Source: Lacinutrix jangbogonensis (GTDB lineage: Bacteria; Bacteroidota; Bacteroidia; Flavobacteriales; Flavobacteriaceae). Taken from it: DNA of 64,000 bases. A model generated the notes under the pieces. The model was not told the DNA's origin, made no database searches, and worked only from the letters and a program-made list of their open reading frames with translations. Each line of letters begins with the position of its first letter. Position 1 is the stretch's first letter. The stretch is from NCBI RefSeq assembly GCF_000797445.1, contig NZ_JSWF01000012.1, forward strand, positions 62,001 through 126,000, in the 5' to 3' direction. A program made the translations under genes and the position numbers. This document shows, one piece after another, positions 56,337 through 64,000 of this stretch.

Positions 56337-57499
56337 TGCCAAAAATACTAGTAATTGAAGACGAAGCAGCTATTAGAAGGGTTTTAGTGAAGATTCTATC
56401 TGAAGAAAATGAGAAATATGAAGTTGATCAAGCTGAAGATGGTTTAGCAGGTATCGAAAAAATAAGGAAAGAAGATTTCGACCTTGTACTTTGTGATATT
56501 AAAATGCCAAAAATGGATGGTGTTGAAGTCCTTGAGGCTGCCAAAAGAATTAAACCAGAAATCCCAATGGTTATGATATCTGGTCATGGAGATCTGGACA
56601 CAGCTGTTAATACAATGCGTTTAGGCGCTTTCGATTATATTTCTAAGCCACCAGATTTAAATCGTTTACTAAACACCGTTCGTAATGCATTAGATAGAAA
56701 AGAACTGTTTGTCGAGAATAAAATTCTTAAAAGAAAAGTTAGTAAAAAGTATGAAATGATTGGCGAAAGCGATGGCATTTCTCAAATCAAAGCTATAATA
56801 GATAAAGTTGCACCAACAGATGCTCGTGTTTTAATTACAGGACCAAATGGAACAGGAAAAGAATTGGTTGCACATTGGTTACATGAGAAAAGTTCACGTG
56901 CAAAAGGTCCAATGATTGAGGTTAATTGTGCTGCTATACCTAGCGAATTAATAGAAAGCGAATTATTTGGTCACGTAAAAGGAGCCTTTACAAGTGCTGC
57001 AAAAGATAGAGCTGGTAAATTTGAAGCTGCCAATGGAGGTACCATTTTTTTAGATGAAATTGGTGACATGAGTCTTTCGGCACAAGCAAAAGTATTACGT
57101 GCTTTACAAGAAAGTCGTATTCAGCGTGTTGGTAGCGATAAAGATATTAAGGTTGATGTGCGCATAGTAGCAGCGACAAACAAAAACCTTAAAAAGGAAA
57201 TTGCAGAAGGTAGGTTTCGGGAAGATTTGTACCATAGGTTAGCAGTGATTCTTGTTAAAGTTCCTGCGCTTAATGATAGAAGGGACGATATTCCATTATT
57301 GATTAAGCATTTTGCTAAGAAAATCTCTAGCGAGCAAGGTACAGCAGAAAAGAATTTTTCGGCGAAAGCCATTAAATTATTGCAAGAATACGATTGGACA
57401 GGAAATATTAGAGAATTACGTAACGTAATCGAAAGATTATTAATTCTCGGAGGCGCAGATGTAAGTGAGCAAGATGTTAAGTTGTTCGCTAGTAAATAA
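56336..57499 (+). CDS. Sigma-54 activator response regulator without a DNA-binding domain
   Basis: 387 residues: receiver domain (acidic pocket IEDE, Asp54 in VLCDIKMP, Lys in YISKPPD) and AAA+ domain (Walker A GPNGTGKE, GHVKGAFTSA as sigma-54 loop with S for G, Walker B GGTIFLDEIGD, WTGNIRELRNVIERLLIL). The protein stops about 15 residues after the AAA+ domain, where the Fis-type helix-turn-helix would begin. The stop is followed by a convergent gene. No kinase gene adjoins it. Confidence 0.9.
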   Translation: MPKILVIEDEAAIRRVLVKILSEENEKYEVDQAEDGLAGIEKIRKEDFDLVLCDIKMPKMDGVEVLEAAKRIKPEIPMVMISGHGDLDTAVNTMRLGAFDYISKPPDLNRLLNTVRNALDRKELFVENKILKRKVSKKYEMIGESDGISQIKAIIDKVAPTDARVLITGPNGTGKELVAHWLHEKSSRAKGPMIEVNCAAIPSELIESELFGHVKGAFTSAAKDRAGKFEAANGGTIFLDEIGDMSLSAQAKVLRALQESRIQRVGSDKDIKVDVRIVAATNKNLKKEIAEGRFREDLYHRLAVILVKVPALNDRRDDIPLLIKHFAKKISSEQGTAEKNFSAKAIKLLQEYDWTGNIRELRNVIERLLILGGADVSEQDVKLFASK

Positions 57500-57516
57500 T
57501 TAGTGTTATCTAAAAT

Positions 57517-58734
57517 TTAAATTCCAAACTGTATGCCAAACCCAGTTTGAATATCTGGAATATTAATAACAGTAAAATCTTGTTGAAGATAAAAGCTTAG
57601 GGTTATAGTTTTTTTAGTGTAAGAATACATTAGTGACCAATAGTCATTATTTTTGTACAAATTGGTGATTCCATGTCCCCAAGAATCAACGGCTTGTGGA
57701 TTCCTAATAGGAATAATATATTCTAATTCGTCTTTTTTGTTTAAACTCGTTTGGATATAAAAAAATAGTCCAAAACTATGTACTGATCCTGTTTTAGCTT
57801 TTAAACTATATTCTAAAGCAGTTTCAGAGTTCGCTATAAAATCATTGGTTCCAAATTGGACATTATTACTTTTAAAATTTGTTAAAGCCTTCTTTAAAAC
57901 ACCTAAACTTGTTCCAATATTTAAGTTGCTTCTGTTGTTTATTATAAATGTTTTTATTGCATTAGTAGATAAACCAAAATCTAAAGAAGAGTTGTCACTA
58001 GATAGATTAATGCCTAAGTGAGTACCAAAATTGACAGCAAACCTGCTGTTTTTACTTTTTAGACTTTCTGGATAATAGTAATAAGCGGTTTCAATACCAG
58101 TGGCGAATATATTACCGCTATTAACCTTTGTACTGTTTCCATTTCTATCTGTATATTCAATGCCAGCTTCATCTAAGCCAAAAACTTTTCTGTCAAATGG
58201 ATCTTCACCTCCTGCAACATTACTATGAAAACTTTCAATGAATTTATCGCCTGTAAAAATTGTAAATGGTAATTTTCCTTTAGTTAATAAGAATGCTCTA
58301 AACCCAATTTGAAGTTCATGCTTTTTAGCAAGTTTAAAGTTTATTTTACCTCTTAAGCCTTTTATTACACCATCATTTTTTGTGTTAAAAGAATCCTTTT
58401 CAATGTCATTTTCATCAAATGCTGTGTGTGCATGATCCCAATCTAAACCTCGAGTTACTGCTCTTTCTGCTTCATTTTTAGGAATATAAACGTTTGTACT
58501 TGGAGACCATACATTCCCACTCTCTAAACTTATAGAAAGTGTTTTGTTTTTTGAAGGTTTAGAATTAAAATGACCCTGTATTCTTGAAAAATAAACACCA
58601 AATGTATGAGTAGATAAAATACTCGGTTTAGTAATATTATCTTTTATAAATGGCTCTAAGCTACTATTTTCTTGAGAGAAACTAGATAGACATAGAAACA
58701 AAAAAAATGAAATAAAAATATAAGGCTGCTTCAT
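57517..58734 (-). CDS. Secreted protein, probable outer-membrane barrel, unknown family
   Basis: 405 residues with a signal peptide (FISFFLFLCLSSFSQ). Alternating aromatic strands (YWSLMYSYTKKTITLSFYLQ, SVHSFGLFFYIQTSL) and a terminal strand GFGIQFGI suggest a barrel; a loop has ERAVTRGLDWDHAHTAFDEN. I do not recognise the family with certainty. Single gene, converging with the HTH-less regulator. Confidence 0.6.
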   Translation of the reverse strand: MKQPYIFISFFLFLCLSSFSQENSSLEPFIKDNITKPSILSTHTFGVYFSRIQGHFNSKPSKNKTLSISLESGNVWSPSTNVYIPKNEAERAVTRGLDWDHAHTAFDENDIEKDSFNTKNDGVIKGLRGKINFKLAKKHELQIGFRAFLLTKGKLPFTIFTGDKFIESFHSNVAGGEDPFDRKVFGLDEAGIEYTDRNGNSTKVNSGNIFATGIETAYYYYPESLKSKNSRFAVNFGTHLGINLSSDNSSLDFGLSTNAIKTFIINNRSNLNIGTSLGVLKKALTNFKSNNVQFGTNDFIANSETALEYSLKAKTGSVHSFGLFFYIQTSLNKKDELEYIIPIRNPQAVDSWGHGITNLYKNNDYWSLMYSYTKKTITLSFYLQQDFTVINIPDIQTGFGIQFGI

Positions 58735-58796
58735 ATTAAAGTTTGAAGGTGCTAAAGTATGAAATCTTCATTATATTTAAACCATATTTAAAAGGC

Positions 58797-59675
58797 ATGA
58801 AAAAGATTAAAATTGAAGACCATAAAATTACATCTGAAATTAAGTTATCTAACTTACCATCGCTTCTAGATTTAGGAGCAAATGATGATGATGTTAAGAA
58901 TGCGTTAAAAAAAGTTAGAAGAAAATTAGGGAAACTTCAAGATACACTTTATGCACATGGTAAATACTCTGTTTTAGTCTGTTTACAGGGTATGGATACG
59001 TCTGGTAAAGATAGTTTGATTCGTGAGGTTTTTAAAGATTTTAATGCCCGAGGTGTTGAGGTCATGAGTTTTAAAGTGCCAACTAGTTTAGAGTTGAAAC
59101 ACGACTATTTGTGGAGGCATTATTTAGCATTACCATCGCGAGGAAAGTTTGGCGTTCATAATCGTACACATTACGAGAATGTATTAGTTACTCGTGTACA
59201 TCCTAATTATATTTTAGGCGAAAAACTACCGAGTGTTCAATCCGTAGAAGATGTAAATGAAGAATTTTGGGATATACGTTTTAACCAAATAAATAATTTC
59301 GAAAAGCACTTAGCGGAGAATGGAACTGTTATCTTTAAGTTCTTTATGAATCTTTCAAAAGATGAACAAAAACTTAGGTTGCTGCGTCGTTTAGATTTAA
59401 AAGAGAAAAACTGGAAATTTTCAGCAGGCGATTTAAAAGAGCGTAAACTTTGGGATAGTTATATGGATTGTTACGAGGATGCTATTAATAGAACACGTAA
59501 AGAACATGCACCTTGGTTTAATATTCCAGCAGATAATAAACCAGCTGCAAGATTAGCCGTGGCCACTATTTTGTACGATACTCTTAGACAATATAAAGAT
59601 ATAGAAGAGCCAGAATTAGACGATAAAACGAAAGCTAATATCGATGTTTATCGTCAGCAATTAAATAACGAGTAA
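58797..59675 (+). CDS. Polyphosphate kinase 2 family protein
   Basis: 292 residues from MKKIKIEDHKIT; a 54-base longer reading lacks support. PPK2 enzymes phosphorylate nucleotides with polyphosphate. Walker A is QGMDTSGKDSL, followed by GVEVMSFKVPT, the lid DYLWRHYLALPSRGKFGVHNR and ELKERKLWDSYMDCYEDA. The class (NDP versus NMP use) cannot be fixed by eye. It is divergent from the barrel gene and 45 bases upstream of the M28 peptidase. Confidence 0.9.
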   Translation: MKKIKIEDHKITSEIKLSNLPSLLDLGANDDDVKNALKKVRRKLGKLQDTLYAHGKYSVLVCLQGMDTSGKDSLIREVFKDFNARGVEVMSFKVPTSLELKHDYLWRHYLALPSRGKFGVHNRTHYENVLVTRVHPNYILGEKLPSVQSVEDVNEEFWDIRFNQINNFEKHLAENGTVIFKFFMNLSKDEQKLRLLRRLDLKEKNWKFSAGDLKERKLWDSYMDCYEDAINRTRKEHAPWFNIPADNKPAARLAVATILYDTLRQYKDIEEPELDDKTKANIDVYRQQLNNE

Positions 59676-59720
59676 AATTCATACGAACGCAGTAATCACA
59701 AGATTTTAAAATACAATATA

Positions 59721-61118
59721 ATGAAGAAACTTACAGTGGTAATTTGTTTAATTTTTACAATACACGCTTTCTCACAGAACGATAAAGAAACCCTAAAAAC
59801 CATTTACAGCCAATCTTTAACCAATGGAAAGGCCTACAACTGGTTAGACCATTTATCCAACAAAATTGGTGGAAGATTGTCCGGTTCAATAAGTGCTGAG
59901 AAAGCAGTGCAATACACAAAAAGTGAATTAGAAAAATTAGGTTTAGATAAAGTGTGGTTGCAAGATGTTATGGTTCCAAAGTGGGAGCGTGGTGAAAAAG
60001 AAATCGGTTATTTTGAAAGTTCAGGAGAAAAAATGAATGTTAACATCTGTGCGCTTGGAGGTTCAGTAGCTACACCAACCTCAGGATTAAAAGCAAAAGT
60101 AATTGAAGTTAAAAGCTTTGAAGAATTAGCAGCACTTGGGACTAAAGTTAAAGGAAAAATAGTATTCTTTAATGGCGCTTTAAACCCGGAATTAATACAC
60201 ACATTCGAAGCTTATGGTGGTTGTTCAAAACAACGATACGCTGGGGCTTACGAAGCTGGAAAACTTGGAGCTGTTGGTGTAATAGTACGTTCTTTAAATT
60301 TACGTCAAGACGATTTGCCGCACACAGGAAGTATGGGGTATTTAGACTTGCCAAACAACCAACGTGTGCCTTCTGCGGCAATCAGTACTAATGACTCAAA
60401 TAAATTATCCGACGCCTTAAAAAAAGATGCTGATCTAGAATTCTATTTCAAGCAAAGTTGTGAGCAATTCGAAGATGTTCTGTCTTATAATGTTATTGGA
60501 GAAATTACTGGTAGTGCGTTTCCAAACGAATATATGGTAGTTGGCGGACATCTAGATTCTTGGGATCTTGGAGACGGTTCTCACGATGATGGAGCAGGAG
60601 TAGTACAATCTATGGATGTTATAAGGTTACTTAAAGAAAGTGGTATTAAACCAAAAAGAACGATTCGCGTTGTGCTTTTTATGAACGAAGAGAACGGTTT
60701 AAGAGGTGGAAGAAAATATGCCGAAGAAGCTAAACGTAAAAATGAGAATCATGTATTTGCATTAGAAAGTGATTCTGGAGGTTTCACTCCTAGAGGTTTT
60801 AGTTTCGATTGTAGCGATGCTAATCTTGATAAGGTTTTAGGTTGGGAACCATTGTTTAAGCCTTATTTAATTCATTATTTCGAAAAAGGGTATAGTGGAG
60901 CCGATATTGGTCCTTTAAAAAATGAGAATATAGTTTTAGCAGGATTACGTCCAGATTCTCAGCGTTATTTCGATCACCACCATGCAGCAAACGATACGTT
61001 TGATGCAGTTAACAAAAGAGAATTAGAACTTGGAGCGGCAACCATGACGAGCTTAATTTATTTGTTTGATAAATATGGAACGACTACTATAAATAAGGTA
61101 AAGGAGATCAAGGATTAG
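59721..61118 (+). CDS. M28-family metallopeptidase (carboxypeptidase Q-like)
   Basis: 465 residues with a signal peptide (VVICLIFTIHAFSQ). A PA-type insert is present at about 100-220. Zinc ligands are seen in order: His in VVGGHLDSWD, Asp in GSHDDGAG, Glu-Glu in FMNEENGLRGG, Asp in LESDSGG, and His in DHHHAANDTFD. It probably trims dipeptides or small peptides in the periplasm. Confidence 0.92.
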   Translation: MKKLTVVICLIFTIHAFSQNDKETLKTIYSQSLTNGKAYNWLDHLSNKIGGRLSGSISAEKAVQYTKSELEKLGLDKVWLQDVMVPKWERGEKEIGYFESSGEKMNVNICALGGSVATPTSGLKAKVIEVKSFEELAALGTKVKGKIVFFNGALNPELIHTFEAYGGCSKQRYAGAYEAGKLGAVGVIVRSLNLRQDDLPHTGSMGYLDLPNNQRVPSAAISTNDSNKLSDALKKDADLEFYFKQSCEQFEDVLSYNVIGEITGSAFPNEYMVVGGHLDSWDLGDGSHDDGAGVVQSMDVIRLLKESGIKPKRTIRVVLFMNEENGLRGGRKYAEEAKRKNENHVFALESDSGGFTPRGFSFDCSDANLDKVLGWEPLFKPYLIHYFEKGYSGADIGPLKNENIVLAGLRPDSQRYFDHHHAANDTFDAVNKRELELGAATMTSLIYLFDKYGTTTINKVKEIKD

Positions 61119-61167
61119 TTGGTGTTTTTTACTAGCAAATAATTATCTTTAATAATAAATTTTAAAA

Positions 61168-61737
61168 ATCAAAAATACAACCCTATTTCTAGCTTTAACA
61201 ATAACAACATTCTTATCTGCTCAAGAAAGCAAAACGGAACTGCCTTACTACGAACTCCCAGAAAACGCAGAGAAATATACAGCAGGAACCGTTGCTGCAA
61301 AACAAGTGGATGCATTAGGTTTTAGATTTTATTGGGCAAGTGAAGACTTAACCGAAAAAGATTTAGCATACAAACCAAGTGACGCTGTGAGAACATCTTT
61401 GGAGACAATTGAGCACATCTATGACTTATCTTTAATTGTATTAAACTCAACTTTAAAAAAGTCGAATGCTAGAGATAAAAAAGAAATGTCATATTCAGAG
61501 TTAAGAGCACAAACACTCTTGAATTTAAAACAAGCAGCAGAAATTTTAAGAACTAGTGAGGATATCTCACAATTTAAAATCATTTTCGGGACCAATGAAA
61601 TTCCATATTGGAATAACATAAATGGACCAATTAGCGATGCTATTTGGCACTGTGGACAATTGACTTCCTTTCGACGTACTAAAGGGAACCCTATAAACTC
61701 GAAAGTAAATCACTTTAATGGAACGGTTAAAAAGTAA
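61168..61737 (+). CDS. DinB-like secreted protein, start codon reads ATC
   Basis: 190 residues if it starts at 61168; an internal GTG at 61306 is the first standard start. The frame is open upstream of 61306 and encodes a clear signal peptide (KNTTLFLALTITTFLSAQES). At its head stands ATCAAAAAT, where ATGAAAAAT would be expected, so the start codon is either a base error or a rare ATC or ATT start. The DinB core has YWASEDLTEKDLAYKPSDAV and WHCGQLTSFRRTKGNP with the metal-binding His. The enzyme activity of this secreted group is unknown. Confidence 0.65.
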   Translation: MKNTTLFLALTITTFLSAQESKTELPYYELPENAEKYTAGTVAAKQVDALGFRFYWASEDLTEKDLAYKPSDAVRTSLETIEHIYDLSLIVLNSTLKKSNARDKKEMSYSELRAQTLLNLKQAAEILRTSEDISQFKIIFGTNEIPYWNNINGPISDAIWHCGQLTSFRRTKGNPINSKVNHFNGTVKK

Positions 61738-61825
61738 TTTGTAACTAATCCATTCTAAGCTAAACCTATCCAATACTTATAGCAGAAAAGGTAGTTGAGT
61801 ACCTGATTTTTATTAATAAATAGAG

Positions 61826-62383
61826 TTAATCAATATCTTCAATGTCTTCAACTACTTCAATGTTATCATCAGATTCAATCTCTTCAATGTCTATTTTTTT
61901 GTTTCCTAATGCTTGAATTTCACTCAAGAGTTCTGCAGTATTCCAATATCCAAATTCTTCAACAATTTTACCTTTATTAAATTGGTAAGTAATGTGAACA
62001 GGAATAACAATGCCATTATTGTTATCCTTTAAATTGCCTTTCCATAGTCCCCAAAAATTAACCCATTTTTTTCCGTTATTATCTTCTACCATTTCATACT
62101 CTCTACTTTCATCTTCAAAAGCACGAGTTGATATATAATTATCATTGCGAGTGAAAAAAGTTTTTAAATCTTTAGGACTTATTACATCTTTTCTAGTATT
62201 GTAATAAATTTTAGCTGTATCGGAATAATTCATTTTTAAACTATCCCATTTGTGGACATCGTAAAAAGCAATAGTTTGTTTCACGGTTTCAATTTCTGGA
62301 GAATCTTGTGTGTAACGTTGTACAGTGTTATTACAATTAAATAGGAACAAGCTAACACCTACTAATAAAATCAGTTTTTTCAT
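61826..62383 (-). CDS. NTF2-like lipoprotein
   Basis: 185 residues with a lipobox (LFLFNC, Cys17). An NTF2/SnoaL-like fold is suggested by TVKQTIAFYDVHKWDSLKMN, WVNFWGLWKGNLK and QFNKGKIVEEFGYWNTAELL. The last 25 residues are strongly acidic (IEEIESDDNIEVVEDIEDID). Such small lipid-anchored NTF2-like proteins are common in Flavobacteria; role unknown. Single gene. Confidence 0.7.
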   Translation of the reverse strand: MKKLILLVGVSLFLFNCNNTVQRYTQDSPEIETVKQTIAFYDVHKWDSLKMNYSDTAKIYYNTRKDVISPKDLKTFFTRNDNYISTRAFEDESREYEMVEDNNGKKWVNFWGLWKGNLKDNNNGIVIPVHITYQFNKGKIVEEFGYWNTAELLSEIQALGNKKIDIEEIESDDNIEVVEDIEDID

Positions 62384-62573
62384 AATTTAAGATTTAGTGA
62401 TTACATAATTTTCACCAATTAATATTTTTTTAGACTTAACGAAGCTTTTGAATAATATTAATACATTTTGCTATCTAGAGCTAAACAATTATAAATTAGT
62501 GTATTACTAAAGGTAATTAAAAAATCACAGATTACCAATGTCATTTTAAAATTTGAATTTGAATAAATAAAAT

Positions 62574-62592
62574 AACACTTCAATTAAGTGCT
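62574..62592 (-). terminator. Weak terminator of lysA
   Basis: On the minus strand AGCACTT and AAGTGTT pair loosely around AATTG, followed by ATTTTATTTATT. Short stem; doubtful. Confidence 0.4.
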
Positions 62593-62597
62593 ATTAA

Positions 62598-63824
62598 CTA
62601 TGCTTTTACTTTTTTAGGCTCTAGTGTTATCTGAATTTGATTATTCAAGATATCATCAAAAGTCTCACGCTTTCTTATTAAATGTGCCACGCCATTATGC
62701 CAAAGTACTTCTGCAGGACGATAACGCGAATTATAGTTGCTAGCCATAGAGTAACAATAAGCTCCTGCATTTTTGAATGTTAGAATATTGCCTTCATTAA
62801 TTTCCGAAATACGTCTATTGTTAGCAAACGTATCTGTTTCGCAAATGTAACCGACAACAGTATAAAAACGCTCTCTTCCTTCAGGATTAGAAATGTTTTT
62901 AATCTCATGTTGAGCCCCATAAAGCATCGGGCGAATTAAATGATTAAACCCAGAATCTATCTGTGCAAAAACAGTAGAAGTTGTTTGTTTTACAACATTC
63001 ACTTTGGCCAAAAACTGTCCGGCTTCGCTCACCAAGAATTTTCCTGGCTCGAAAGCTAAGGTTAATTCTTTTCCATAGTTTTTACAGAATGCATTAAACC
63101 TTTCAGAAAATTTTTCGCCAAACTCTTCGATATTTGTTTCAATATCTCCAGTTTTGTAGGGGACTTTAAATCCAGATCCAAAATCTATAAACTCTAAACC
63201 TTTAAAATTTTTTGCAGTGTCAAACAGTATTTCACTGGCATAAAGAAAAACATCAATATCTAAAATATCACTTCCAGTATGCATATGAATGCCGTTTACA
63301 TTCATGTTCGTGTTTTCTACAATGCGAAGAATATGTGGGATTTGATGTATCGAAATACCAAATTTACTATCTATATGTCCTACAGAAATATTAGTGTTAC
63401 CACCAGCCATAACATGAGGATTTATACGTATACAAACAGGGATATTTGGATGTTTAGTCCCAAATTGTTCCAATATAGAAAGATTATCTATATTTATTTG
63501 ACAACCATATATAGCGGCTTTCTCAATTTCTTCTAGAGAAACACCATTTGGTGTGAAAATAATATCCTTAGCTTTAAAACCTGCAGCTAATCCTAACTGT
63601 ACTTCTTGAATAGAAACAGTATCTAATCCTGCACCAAGTGATTTCATCAATTTTAAAATTGAAACATTTGAGAGCGCTTTTACAGCATAATTTATCTTTA
63701 CTTTTTTAACAGCATTAAAAGCGACCGTTAAACGTTTGTATTGTTGAGAAATAATTTCAGAATTATAAACATAAACAGGGCTTTCAAAGTCTTTTGCTAT
63801 TTTAAGTAATTGAGTATTAGTCAT
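62598..63824 (-). CDS. lysA: Diaminopimelate decarboxylase
   Basis: 408 residues. Last step of lysine synthesis, meso-DAP to lysine with PLP. The PLP lysine is in VKINYAVKALSN; other blocks are HMHTGSDILDIDVF, FIDFGSGFKVPY, FEPGKFLVSEAG, GYICETDTFA and the closing AGAYCYSMASNYN. Normal length for the family. It has its own -7 box and stands as the last gene in the window. Confidence 0.95.
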   Translation of the reverse strand: MTNTQLLKIAKDFESPVYVYNSEIISQQYKRLTVAFNAVKKVKINYAVKALSNVSILKLMKSLGAGLDTVSIQEVQLGLAAGFKAKDIIFTPNGVSLEEIEKAAIYGCQINIDNLSILEQFGTKHPNIPVCIRINPHVMAGGNTNISVGHIDSKFGISIHQIPHILRIVENTNMNVNGIHMHTGSDILDIDVFLYASEILFDTAKNFKGLEFIDFGSGFKVPYKTGDIETNIEEFGEKFSERFNAFCKNYGKELTLAFEPGKFLVSEAGQFLAKVNVVKQTTSTVFAQIDSGFNHLIRPMLYGAQHEIKNISNPEGRERFYTVVGYICETDTFANNRRISEINEGNILTFKNAGAYCYSMASNYNSRYRPAEVLWHNGVAHLIRKRETFDDILNNQIQITLEPKKVKA

Positions 63825-63838
63825 AAAATAATTTTTAT

Positions 63839-63846
63839 CAAAACTA
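63839..63846 (-). promoter_or_regulatory. Bacteroidota-type -7 box of lysA
   Basis: TAGTTTTG on the minus strand fits TAnnTTTG and lies 15 bases before the ATG. The leader would be very short. Confidence 0.45.
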
Positions 63847-64000
63847 TTCTTATTGCCTGTTTTTAAAAATTTTTAATTCAAAATATCACATATTTGAACA
63901 ATTTGTTAATTATTTAACAAATACTGATGGTTTATGGATTGAGATATTATTTTTTCATAATTAAATATTAGGGTAAGTTATTGTGATTATTTACTTTTGT

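Noticed and set aside
1-64000. tRNA or rRNA genes
   Set aside because: No cloverleaf with a GGTTCRANYCC-type T arm, and no rRNA-like sequence was seen in any gap.

Overview
The window looks like a chromosomal segment of a marine or soil Flavobacteriaceae bacterium (Bacteroidota; Olleya/Lacinutrix/Winogradskyella-like). The DNA is AT-rich. Promoters match the Bacteroidota -7 consensus TAnnTTTG, and Shine-Dalgarno sites are rare. Other lineage marks are a glnN-type glutamine synthetase III, a DnaJ with only two zinc-binding CxxCxGxG motifs, a type IX secretion sorting domain, and many small flavobacterial families (DUF3078, DUF4197, DUF4920, DUF1684, DUF6268-like barrels).

Layout. 0-8.2 kb: housekeeping genes (glnN end, purM, prfA, pyrF, a metal/corrinoid-binding protein, DUF4197). 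Several of these essential genes are broken by one-base indels, mostly in A/T runs, which points to sequencing error rather than gene decay. 8.2-9.3 kb: an IS30-family insertion sequence. 9.4-16.9 kb: a thioredoxin-like protein, an OmpA-type lipid-free envelope protein, purU, the 1137-residue fused isobutyryl-CoA mutase icmF, and an OsmC-like peroxidase. 16.9-28.7 kb: an MFS transporter with an in-frame stop, secreted repeat and beta-helix proteins, fluC, ilvE, a DUF4920 plus CxxCH lipoprotein pair, mnmD and a TIGR01777 epimerase.

28.7-38 kb is a disturbed region. It holds a 9-bp minisatellite, broken bestrophin and signal-peptide genes, a broken yceI paralogue, and three copies of a module made of the 3' end of yceI plus its 3' flank and terminator; a fourth copy sits at the intact yceI at 49 kb. 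A second gene tail, that of the epimerase, is also duplicated there. An ECF sigma factor operon with a membrane partner and an M23-like protein lies at 34.8-37.2 kb.

38-49.8 kb: a pseudo-esterase, a C45-type hydrolase, then a TolC / FtsX-permease / ATPase / HlyD efflux operon divergent from a sigma-54 response regulator and histidine kinase pair. The gap between them carries a sigma-54-like promoter and two helically phased direct repeats, so the two-component system probably drives the efflux operon. Intact yceI follows.

50-64 kb: grpE-dnaJ; a candidate small RNA with two hairpins sharing one hexaloop; a tightly packed operon of NatAB-like ABC exporter, MscS channel, outer-membrane barrel and an HTH-less sigma-54 activator; PPK2, an M28 peptidase, a DinB-like protein, an NTF2-like lipoprotein and lysA. 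I saw no tRNA, rRNA, CRISPR array, integrase or phage genes.
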